From Nostoc spongiaeforme FACHB-130 (lineage in GTDB: Bacteria; Cyanobacteriota; Cyanobacteriia; Cyanobacteriales; Nostocaceae), in the NCBI RefSeq assembly GCF_014698475.1, contig NZ_JACJTB010000019.1, positions 1 through 64,000 of the forward strand: a DNA stretch of 64,000 nucleotides, read 5' to 3'. The translations under genes and the position numbers were made by a program. Positions 35,779-42,459 of the stretch are shown here, in pieces. The notes beneath the pieces are model-generated. The model ran no database searches. It saw only the letters and a program-made list of their open reading frames with translations, and was not told the origin of the DNA. Numbering within the stretch: position 1 is the first letter of the stretch; every line of letters begins with the position of its first letter.

Positions 35779-35928
35779 ATGACTAGAACACTAAAGGTTA
35801 ACTTCCGGGCTACTGAACAGGAAATGGCAAAGATTAAGGAGCTTGCGGCGATCGCTGGTTACTCGCAGTCAGAATATATCCGACTGGCTGCTTTAGGGTT
35901 CCCAGTACAACCCCAAGAAACCAAATAG
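35779..35928 (+). CDS. small RHH / MbpA-like protein
   Basis: A 49-residue ORF: MTRTLKVNFRATEQEMAKIK, then LAAIAGYSQSEYIRLAALG. This is the RHH pattern common in mobilisation accessory and copy-control proteins. A purine-rich stretch (GGATTACAGGA) precedes the ATG. It lies just upstream of the VapE-like ATPase and may regulate it. Confidence 0.58.
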   Translation: MTRTLKVNFRATEQEMAKIKELAAIAGYSQSEYIRLAALGFPVQPQETK

Positions 35929-36010
35929 GGTTAACCAGTAACCAGCTAGTTAACCCTAAGCCCAATATTCAGATTAAACACATTAGGGCAGATGCCCAAA
36001 GGATTCAGAT

Positions 36011-37753
36011 ATGTTTCATGATAGCACAGATAACTATAGTCAGTCAAGCTTTGATATCAACTGGTATAACCCCACCATTAATGAGGATGAAAAGGAAGCT
36101 ATTAAGAAGTTAACTGTAACTTCTCTAGGGTACTCTCAGTTAAGAAAGATAGCCTCTAATGTAGGCGAGGATATTATTAGACCAGATGTTATTCATGATT
36201 CTACTTCAGGGATGGATAAGTCTAGATGTAGCGACACTAAATCTAGCCAAAGTAATCTAAGTATAGTGCAGAAGCTTAGAAATGTTATTTACTTTGCCTA
36301 CCACAATAACTCTAAGCTGGGTAGGGATGCTCTGATTTTTGATATGTGGGCATCCGGGGAGTTAGGCGCGGGTTATAGGATTAATAGCTTAACCAAGGAT
36401 ATTGAGCTAGGCGATAGAGTAATAGACCCTGAAGACCTCTATCATGATTCCTGGATTACATACAGAAGGGCTTTAGGGCTAGAGATGAATAATAAGGAAC
36501 AGTTCATCTCTTTACTACTGAACTACTTAAGAGACCGCAAAATAAACCCCTGGAAGGAACAGATCGATAAAATAACCCCTTTAACCCCTGAAGAGTTTAA
36601 CTCAAAACATGGTTTTGACCCTCATAGACTTTGTGAGTATATTACAGGGGATGATAGGGAGTTACAGCAGTTTTTATGGTTGGTGCAGTTCATAGGGGTT
36701 ATGACTAGAACCTATGAGCCAGGATGCCCACATGATCACATGCTAGTTCTAATGTCCACTGAGAAAGGTCTAAGGAAAACCACATTACTCAGAACTCTGG
36801 CTAAAAACCCAGAGTCTAAAGAAACCACCCCTAAGTATTATGTGCAGTTAAGAACCCTGAAGTCTGATAAAAAGGAAGCTGAGAAGCTAAGAGGAAAGAT
36901 TATAGTTAACCTGGATGAATGTGATAGCGCATTTAGAGGGACTAACTCTGATGATCTTAAGGAAGCTATTACCAGTACTTTTGATACATATCGCGCTTCC
37001 TATGGTCGGGTAGCTAAGGACTGGGAGAGAACCTGTGTACTATTTGGAACCACTAACACCATAGGGTTACTTCAGGATTATTTAGGTGATCGCCGAATAT
37101 TCCCTGTACAAGTTAGGAAAGTTATTGATATTGATTGGGTAACTAGTAACTGGGCTGATTTCTGGGGGTTTTATAAGTGGGCTTATGGTCAGATGAAAGC
37201 AGGGAACACCCAACATTATCGCAACTACTTAAGTAAGACTGAAGAGAGTTTACTAGTAGCTTGCCAAGCTGATTACAAGGCTAGGGAGCCTTGGTTAGAT
37301 GCGCTTGAGGGTGTAATGGATGTCTTGGAGCAAGCTTACCCATCTTTGGCGGTTAAAGCCTCTGATATCCTAGCAGTTATAGGTAATGAGATTGAGAGTA
37401 AGAAGAGGTATATAGCTGACCACATCAAGGATGTTCTTAAGGCTGAAAGGGGATATCAAGAAGGTAGACCTAGATTACTAGATGGTAAGCAACCTGGGAA
37501 ACCTGTTATGTACCTTACTACCCCTGAAGATAATAAACCATACCCTGTATCTAGAGAAAAAATCCTAGATGCCTACCATAACTACTTAAAAGGTAGCTAC
37601 CCAGAGGATAAACCAGCATATAGAAGACAAGCTGATTCTAAGGGGGCTAGGGAAGTTAATAAGGCTCCTGAAGTTCCTAATCTGTTACCAGATGCACCCA
37701 AGGTTAACCCGGATGTGAGCATTGAGGATGATGACATTAATAGCTACTTCTAA
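36011..37753 (+). CDS. VapE/VirE-family replication ATPase
   Basis: A 580-residue protein. The VapE-like ATPase region begins near 215 (LQQFLWLVQFIGVMTRTYEPGCPHDHML). The Walker A position reads EKGLRKTT (251-258), with Arg instead of Gly before the Lys. Walker B is IVNLDE (298-303), and GTTNT with GDRRIFPV (359-366) supplies the Arg finger. VapE proteins replace helicase/primase loaders in phage satellites such as SaPI and PICI islands. The N-terminal 200 residues match no primase I recognise. An origin-like array lies directly downstream. Confidence 0.78.
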   Translation: MFHDSTDNYSQSSFDINWYNPTINEDEKEAIKKLTVTSLGYSQLRKIASNVGEDIIRPDVIHDSTSGMDKSRCSDTKSSQSNLSIVQKLRNVIYFAYHNNSKLGRDALIFDMWASGELGAGYRINSLTKDIELGDRVIDPEDLYHDSWITYRRALGLEMNNKEQFISLLLNYLRDRKINPWKEQIDKITPLTPEEFNSKHGFDPHRLCEYITGDDRELQQFLWLVQFIGVMTRTYEPGCPHDHMLVLMSTEKGLRKTTLLRTLAKNPESKETTPKYYVQLRTLKSDKKEAEKLRGKIIVNLDECDSAFRGTNSDDLKEAITSTFDTYRASYGRVAKDWERTCVLFGTTNTIGLLQDYLGDRRIFPVQVRKVIDIDWVTSNWADFWGFYKWAYGQMKAGNTQHYRNYLSKTEESLLVACQADYKAREPWLDALEGVMDVLEQAYPSLAVKASDILAVIGNEIESKKRYIADHIKDVLKAERGYQEGRPRLLDGKQPGKPVMYLTTPEDNKPYPVSREKILDAYHNYLKGSYPEDKPAYRRQADSKGAREVNKAPEVPNLLPDAPKVNPDVSIEDDDINSYF

Positions 37754-37770
37754 ACTTATCTAGTTACCTT

Positions 37771-37795
37771 AGCCCCTACCAAGGGGCTTTTTATT
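37771..37795 (+). terminator. terminator of the VapE-like gene
   Basis: AGCCCCT, a short ACC loop, AGGGGCT, then TTTTATTT: a clean rho-independent terminator 18 bases past the stop codon. Confidence 0.8.
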
Positions 37796-38126
37796 TGAGT
37801 TCTTTTTGAGTTCCTTTTAACCCCTTGAGTTCCTTTTTGGAACTCTGAGTTCCACTTTGAGTTCCTTTTTAAAATGCCTGTAATCCTTATAGGATAACTA
37901 ATACAGCTTTTTGAGTTACCTGAGTTCCATTATTTTTACAAACTTTCTGGGAGGTAAAAGGTAACTAATAAGGGGGCTACAGATACACCCTGGAGACTTA
38001 TGTAGAAAAAAAGTGGAACTATGGAACTCAAATGGCTAGAACCTATACCCTGTAAGGATTACAAGGGAACTCAAAAAGGAACTCAAAGGAACTCAAAGGA
38101 ACTCAAAGGAACTCAAAAGGAACTCA
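37796..38126. other. candidate replication origin: dyad-symmetric iteron array
   Basis: TGAGTTC(C) occurs at 37796, 37807, 37826, 37846, 37858 and 37921, and its reverse, GGAACTCA, at 38023, 38066, 38078, 38088, 38098, 38108 and 38119; GGAACTC also abuts 37846, forming a 15-base palindrome. Further in, TGTAATCCTTA (37879-37889) mirrors TAAGGATTACA (38053-38063). The middle (37929-38012) is AT-rich. The whole 330 bases are thus a large inverted design, as in satellite and plasmid origins bound by their Rep ATPase. Confidence 0.7.
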
Positions 38127-38186
38127 AAATAACCGAGGCATAATGGATGACCTATACTAGTCACAGACACAGCTAAGGTAATAGGG

Positions 38187-38211
38187 TATACTAAAGCATA
38201 CTAGTATACTA
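38187..38211. promoter_or_regulatory. TATACTA repeats before the acidic gene
   Basis: TATACTA (38187), CATACTA (38198) and TATACTA (38205) are spaced 7-11 bases apart, about 15 bases upstream of ATG 38225, and CTATACTAG lies at 38152-38160. They may be an operator overlapping a promoter. Confidence 0.4.
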
Positions 38212-38224
38212 AGACACATCTATT

Positions 38225-38440
38225 ATGTTTACCATAGTTACTACCGATGGCTTAGAAGTCGAAATAGATATGCAAGATATCGACTATGTAGAGGTAGCCG
38301 ATGATGACTTGACCGATGATGATTATACTGATGCTTCCCAGTATAATATAGTTATGGAGTCAGGGGAAGAATACTTGGTAAATGTACTAGATAACCTAGG
38401 GGTTTTAGAGTTACTCTGGGATATGTTTGTCACTATGTAA
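38225..38440 (+). CDS. small very acidic protein
   Basis: A 71-residue protein in which about a third of residues are Asp or Glu, with almost no Lys or Arg (MQDIDYVEVADDDLTDDDY). It ends in a hydrophobic LGVLELLWDMFVTM. No family is recognised. On mobile elements, small acidic proteins sometimes mimic DNA to block restriction or repressors; here that is a guess from charge only. It is followed by a CCCCT/AGGGG hairpin at 38453-38475. Confidence 0.55.
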   Translation: MFTIVTTDGLEVEIDMQDIDYVEVADDDLTDDDYTDASQYNIVMESGEEYLVNVLDNLGVLELLWDMFVTM

Positions 38441-38508
38441 CCCATTAAATAACCCCTCCAGAAACCTAAAGGGGTCTTGTTAACCTTAAGTATTTACTGT
38501 ATATATCC

Positions 38509-38721
38509 CTAATCAGTCAGCAGGTTAACCTTATCAGCTTCTGAGATTTTGCCTGAGAGTTTATAACCAGTAACAGCTACTTCCTTAAGGGTTGGAATGA
38601 GTCTCCATAAGGCAACCTCTAGGCAGGTATCTAGGGACTCATCAGCAACCTTGGCTAACTCTTGAATGCGCTGGAGTAGTTCAGGGTCTAAAGAGGCTTT
38701 CAGGGTTTCATTAATAATCAT
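38509..38721 (-). CDS. small RHH-like protein
   Basis: A 70-residue protein: LKASLDPELLQRIQELAKVA, then ESLDTCLEVALWRLIPTLKE, resembling a plasmid-type RHH with an added C-terminal segment. It follows the 212-residue gene (38772-39410) on the same strand with 50 bases between, so the two are probably one operon, transcribed toward the origin. Confidence 0.55.
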   Translation of the reverse strand: MIINETLKASLDPELLQRIQELAKVADESLDTCLEVALWRLIPTLKEVAVTGYKLSGKISEADKVNLLTD

Positions 38722-38771
38722 TTATCTGTCCTTAAGTAATATTTAAAAGGGTTCCCAGGAACCCCTAGCAC

Positions 38772-39410
38772 CTAACTAAATAAGCTCTGGATATATAAGG
38801 CATCATCAGTAGTCAACTCAGACAGTTCAGGCAACTCCTGGGTAGCCTGTTCAGTCTCAATGATCCGCTTCAGTAATGGTAATACTCTGGTCTTTACTTC
38901 CCCAATCTGGGCATAGGCTGGGAATGCTGTAGGGTCTTCAAAATGCAGGCTAAGTAACTCATAGAACCATACATCAGTACCAAAGGGGTCATTAGCTAGT
39001 TCCCCTAAAATGGTATTAAAAACAATCTCTAGGTACAACTTCTGAGGGTCTTGGTACTGCTTACCTTTGTACAGTAACCCACCATTACCAATAAATGCGG
39101 TAGAGCATTCAACCCCATACCAAGGATGACTGATCAGCTTAATAACAGTAGCTACAAAGAAACTCAGTTGATCATCTTGGTCTTGATAGACTTCCTTATA
39201 CTTTCTGTAGACATCGAAGAAGATATCAGGGTTAAGTTTACCTAGTCTAATATGGCTATCTAGGTACTGTTCTAAGAACTTAACTAGCTTAAACTTCGAG
39301 TTCCATTCAAAAGCCTTAGCCTTAGCTTTCTCAGCTTCCTGTTTATCTTTCTCAGCCTTTAAAGCTGCTAACTGAGCTGCCTGTTCTTTAATCCTTTGTT
39401 CTAAGTTCAT
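38772..39410 (-). CDS. unknown protein with N-terminal coiled coil
   Basis: A 212-residue protein. Residues 1-38 form a charged coiled coil (LEQRIKEQAAQLAALKAEKD). The rest is a mostly helical globular domain with HPWYGVECSTAFIGNGGLLYKGKQY in the middle and FGTDVWFYELLSLHFED later. I do not recognise it. It is divergent from the RHH gene at 39500, and the palindrome at 39441-39470 lies between them, so it is probably controlled by that RHH protein. Confidence 0.6.
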   Translation of the reverse strand: MNLEQRIKEQAAQLAALKAEKDKQEAEKAKAKAFEWNSKFKLVKFLEQYLDSHIRLGKLNPDIFFDVYRKYKEVYQDQDDQLSFFVATVIKLISHPWYGVECSTAFIGNGGLLYKGKQYQDPQKLYLEIVFNTILGELANDPFGTDVWFYELLSLHFEDPTAFPAYAQIGEVKTRVLPLLKRIIETEQATQELPELSELTTDDALYIQSLFS

Positions 39411-39440
39411 ATTGTTTCCTTTATGAGTTTATCTAACTAG

Positions 39441-39470
39441 ATTTTGTCAACCTACTTTGGCTGACAAAAT
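39441..39470. promoter_or_regulatory. operator-like inverted repeat in divergent promoter
   Basis: A perfect 9-base inverted repeat, ATTTTGTCA and TGACAAAAT, is separated by 12 bases, midway between divergent starts at 39410 and 39500. It is a likely binding site for the adjacent RHH protein. Confidence 0.55.
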
Positions 39471-39499
39471 ACCTAGAGAACTACTAGAGGATTATTAAG

Positions 39500-39757
39500 A
39501 TGGCTAAGGATAACAGGGTTACTATTCGCTTAACTGACAGCGATCGGGAATGGCTAGATGGTTTATCAGCTAAATCAGGGTTAACCATAACTGAAGTGAT
39601 TAGGGAAGTTTTAAAGCTGGCTAGGATGTCCAACAGTCAGGCTAAGGCTTACCATGATTGCCTAGAATACCTCCAAGGGTTGGAGCCTGAGAACTTCTTA
39701 AGCGGGTTAGATGAACTGATTAGTCAGCTACAGGAGGTTAAGGCTAATGGCAAGTAG
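39500..39757 (+). CDS. RHH transcriptional regulator (CopG-like)
   Basis: An 85-residue protein with a clear RHH core: NRVTIRLTDSDREWLDGLSA, then SGLTITEVIREVLKLA, followed by a helical tail. Its start is next to the palindrome at 39441-39470, which suggests autoregulation and control of the divergent 212-residue gene. Its 3' end overlaps the next gene by 11 bases, so the two are co-translated. Confidence 0.7.
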   Translation: MAKDNRVTIRLTDSDREWLDGLSAKSGLTITEVIREVLKLARMSNSQAKAYHDCLEYLQGLEPENFLSGLDELISQLQEVKANGK

Positions 39758-40232
39758 GAAATGCCCAATCTGTAAGTTAGACCCTGGGCAGTTAGAGGAG
39801 TTTAATAAGCGGGTAGGTATGGGTTTACCTGCCTCAGCCTTAGCGGATTACTTGGGAACCTTGGGTGTTTCGGCTACCCCTCAGATGGTTTATAACCACT
39901 TTAAGCACTCTAGGAAACCAGCAAAGCCAGTAAGCTCAGAGGTATATATACCTAAGAAGATAGCCAAGCGGGTATCTGAGGATGGTTTAAGTTCTGACCA
40001 GAGGCAACAGAGGTTATTAGAGATATCTTGCGACATGGCGGATAGTCTTTATGAGAAATACCAGGAAACAGGGAGCCTAAGAATCTCTAGAGAGCTTAGA
40101 GAATGGTCGGATGTAGCTAACAGGATTATTAGAGACAGACAGGAGAGAGAAGGACTACCAGAGCCTAATGTACAGGTACAAATAACCCTTGAGAGCTTAG
40201 AGGAATCGCTAGGGTTGCCAGAGGCGGATTAG
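39747..40232 (+). CDS. CxxC and helix-turn-helix protein, possible small terminase subunit
   Basis: A 161-residue protein. Residues 5-11 are KCPICKL, followed by an HTH-like stretch (GLPASALADYLGTLGV, then TPQMVYNHFKHS). The second half is helical (DMADSLYEKYQETGSLRISR, LREWSDVANRIIRDRQER) and ends VQITLESLEESLGL. An N-terminal HTH plus a helical oligomerisation part is the plan of phage small terminases, which satellites use to redirect packaging. That assignment is tentative; it could be another DNA-binding factor. Confidence 0.5.
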   Translation: MASRKCPICKLDPGQLEEFNKRVGMGLPASALADYLGTLGVSATPQMVYNHFKHSRKPAKPVSSEVYIPKKIAKRVSEDGLSSDQRQQRLLEISCDMADSLYEKYQETGSLRISRELREWSDVANRIIRDRQEREGLPEPNVQVQITLESLEESLGLPEAD

Positions 40233-40250
40233 CTAATCATCAGCTAACTA

Positions 40251-40423
40251 TTTCGATGGCTATCGAAACCTTTAAAGAGATGGAAATAAGAATCATTATC
40301 ATCTTTAAAGTAAGAAATAGGCTCGACTGAGCAAGCAGGTTAGGCAGTCGAGGCTCCTAGAATCCTTATGGTTACTAGGTTTATGGTTGGGTAGCTCTGG
40401 TCTTTCTTACTTATTTCTTACTT
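40251..40423. ncRNA. cluster of perfect inverted repeats, possible structured RNA or cis site
   Basis: Four perfect dyads lie in 175 bases: TTTCGAT/ATCGAAA (40251-40268), CTTTAAAGA/TCTTTAAAG (40270-40310), a 12-base pair AAGTAAGAAATA (40308-40319) with TATTTCTTACTT (40412-40423), and nested in it CTCGACTG/CAGTCGAG (40322-40352). The 12-base stem closing an inner stem resembles a folded RNA. I match it to no known family. A packaging or recombination site is another option. Confidence 0.4.
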
Positions 40424-40525
40424 GACTAAATCCAGTAAGGACAGATGTGCTTACTCATGTCCTAATGCAAAGCCCTTGAGTAGTTAGCAGCTACCCAAGG
40501 GACTATCAAACTTAAAAATACTCTA

Positions 40526-41095
40526 ATGACCATTATAACACATATTGCGCTTAATGGCGCAAGTAGAGACTCTAGTTATCATAGAGACTCCTTTGGCGAT
40601 TGCCTAGCCTGTGGTAACTCATGGGAATATAGCCTAGCTGAATACCTAAAGACACAGGGATTAAACAAGGTAATCCACCTAGACCAGTATATGACCTACC
40701 GAGCGGTCTATTTTAACTACAAGGCTGACCCGGATAACTGGAGAAACCGCGATCAGTCTAAGTTAGCCCCAAACCTCTATTCACAGTTCCAAAGGGATAT
40801 CCGAGTTATCCACAATGGCAAAGGGTATAACCTAGAGGTCAAAACCAAGGCTAATATATTCCAACAGCATAACATCTTAGTAGGCGGTATTGCAACCAGA
40901 TGGGAGAGTTATAAGTTCCCTGTTCACTTCATAGTCGCCATCGATCGCAACACAGGGGAAGCTAGGGTCACTGAGGCGGATAGGTTAACTAGAGAGACAA
41001 GCTGGCTAAGAGTCCAGGCTCAAGAGTTATCCTATGCAGTCCCCAGGCACTTGTTTAAACCCTTAGATAGCTGGCTAGATTTCATCAAAGGTTAA
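40526..41095 (+). CDS. candidate PD-(D/E)XK nuclease
   Basis: A 189-residue protein. The motif QFQRDIRVIHNGKGYNLEVK gives Asp91, Glu104 and Lys106, the spacing of a PD-(D/E)XK nuclease core. It is preceded by a helix carrying GNSWEYSLAEYL (30-41), like the conserved Glu helix of that fold. This could be a restriction-type or Holliday-junction-type enzyme, or a packaging nuclease. No methylase lies nearby, so a classic restriction pair is unlikely. It is convergent with the integrase. Confidence 0.55.
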   Translation: MTIITHIALNGASRDSSYHRDSFGDCLACGNSWEYSLAEYLKTQGLNKVIHLDQYMTYRAVYFNYKADPDNWRNRDQSKLAPNLYSQFQRDIRVIHNGKGYNLEVKTKANIFQQHNILVGGIATRWESYKFPVHFIVAIDRNTGEARVTEADRLTRETSWLRVQAQELSYAVPRHLFKPLDSWLDFIKG

Positions 41096-41098
41096 CCA

Positions 41099-41128
41099 TA
41101 AAGCCCCTAGTAATCACTAAGGGCTTTA
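41099..41128. terminator. bidirectional terminator between nuclease and integrase genes
   Basis: TAAAGCCC (41099-41106) and GGGCTTTA (41121-41128) form a perfect 8-base stem between convergent genes, extended by further partial pairing (CTAG/CTAA). Confidence 0.75.
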
Positions 41129-41132
41129 TAGC

Positions 41133-42275
41133 TTATATAGGTACACTTGGTAGGTTAGGTCTATTAATCATGTGACCATAGTTTCTCATGACCATAGTAT
41201 TATCACTATGCCCTAATAAGTAAGCTACACCAGTGATAGGAATACCTTGATCTATGGCATGACTAGCCATTGTGTGCCTAGTGGTGTAAGGTTTCCTGTA
41301 GGGTATACCTTGGGCTTTCAGTACCTTAGCCCATTGCCTACACCGGAAGTTATCAGCATCTATTATGCAGCCTTGAGGGGTAGTGAAAACTAGGGTATCA
41401 GGGTTAACCTTAGATGGTCTAAGGAATAATAAGAGCGCCTGTAACTCTAAGGACATTGGTAAATACCTGATATTACCTGTTTTGGTTTCCTTCCTAACCC
41501 TGCGGTAGCCATTACCTGTTAGGTCTTTAGGTAAGCTTTCCTTAATGATTATCTCTGACCTATCAAAATCTACATGACCCCAGAGTAAACCTATAGCCTC
41601 AGAAGTCCTAACCCCGGTAGCCATTAGGAACCGCACAAAGGGGCTGTAATGTGGCGCTAGTTCATCAAAGCCAGCCAGTATGGCTCTAATCTCTGTCTGG
41701 GTAAATGGCTTGATTTCCTTGGGGTTGTCTTTCTGAGGCTTAAGGCTTTCATAGGGGTTAACTTCCAGCCAGCCTTTAGTTACTGCCCATTTACCACAAG
41801 CCTTAATCATGCTTAGGCGGTTCCTATAAGTCTTAGGTGCAATATTAGCCTGAGTCAGCCAGTTAGTATCGGTTAATCCTGGGTTAGCCTTGGCTATCAT
41901 GCGCCTAACCCATTTGTAATGATTGGCTTGGGTGGCTGGAGATAGTTCTAGGGACTCTACCCAAGCATCCCAGAGTTCTAGTAAGGTCTTAGGCTGTGCC
42001 TTAGTGGTTGCCTTGGGTTCCAATCTGTAGCGATTAAGGGAACTATCAAAGTGTCCGGCTAGGATATCATTCTGTATTTGGGTAGCGATCGCTTTGGCTG
42101 TTGCGATATCCCTTTTATCATCATAGTGGCTACCTGGGATTGGGTTAAAACTGTATCTTTTACCGCCAAAGGAAAACTTAAGTTGAATAGACCCATTATT
42201 ATTAACTGGCTTAATCTCTCTCATCTGTCCTAGTGATGTCCTAAAGGCATCATCAAGACAGTTAGGGAACCTCAA
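41133..42275 (-). CDS. int: tyrosine recombinase integrase
   Basis: A 380-residue phage-type integrase. The N-terminal part (about 1-90) fits the arm-binding region, followed by a core-binding SAM-like domain and a C-terminal catalytic domain. Catalytic residues: Arg in MATGVRTSEAIGL, Arg333 in YTTRHTMASH (the usual box II His is Tyr330), His356 in LLGHSD, and Tyr366 in RNYGHM. Its start lies 26 bases from the attR repeat. It should catalyse integration into, and excision from, the tRNA-Ala gene. Confidence 0.92.
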   Translation of the reverse strand: MRFPNCLDDAFRTSLGQMREIKPVNNNGSIQLKFSFGGKRYSFNPIPGSHYDDKRDIATAKAIATQIQNDILAGHFDSSLNRYRLEPKATTKAQPKTLLELWDAWVESLELSPATQANHYKWVRRMIAKANPGLTDTNWLTQANIAPKTYRNRLSMIKACGKWAVTKGWLEVNPYESLKPQKDNPKEIKPFTQTEIRAILAGFDELAPHYSPFVRFLMATGVRTSEAIGLLWGHVDFDRSEIIIKESLPKDLTGNGYRRVRKETKTGNIRYLPMSLELQALLLFLRPSKVNPDTLVFTTPQGCIIDADNFRCRQWAKVLKAQGIPYRKPYTTRHTMASHAIDQGIPITGVAYLLGHSDNTMVMRNYGHMINRPNLPSVPI

Positions 42276-42301
42276 CAGGTGAAGGTTTGACCCTTTAGGC
42301 T

Positions 42302-42352
42302 TGCTGCGATCGCACCGCAGAGGTCAGGGGTTCGAGTCTCCTATTCTCCATT
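42302..42352 (+). repeat. attR, 51-base direct repeat (tRNA 3' remnant)
   Basis: An exact second copy of the tRNA-Ala 3' half. It lacks the acceptor 5' strand and D-arm, so it is not a functional tRNA. Confidence 0.92.
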
Positions 42353-42459
42353 TGTCCATTAACTTGATGATACTAATTTGTGTCAACGCCACGTAATTTG
42401 TCACTGTACAACGGCGTTATCTTATATTTTTTTACCTTCAACTCTTAACGCATTATTCA

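Larger units (their letters stand above)
34492..42352. mobile_element. integrative element in tRNA-Ala(CGC), about 7.8 kb
   Basis: Bounded by perfect 51-base direct repeats (34492-34542 and 42302-42352) that hold the tRNA 3' half. The tyrosine integrase abuts the right repeat and points inward. Between the ends are a VapE-like ATPase, an iteron array, at least four small RHH proteins, a PD-(D/E)XK candidate and several unknown genes. There are no capsid, conjugation or transposase genes. HIP1 is scarce inside (three copies away from the ends), codon use favours AGG/AGA and CTA, and GTTAAC is common, so it is foreign DNA. It fits a phage satellite or replicating genomic island. Confidence 0.9.

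Noticed and set aside
37796-38126. CRISPR-like array
   Set aside because: Repeats are only 7-8 bases, very closely spaced and in both orientations, with no unique spacers of constant length. They are iterons.
42302-42352. A second tRNA-Ala gene
   Set aside because: It lacks the 5' acceptor strand and D-arm; it is only the attR remnant.
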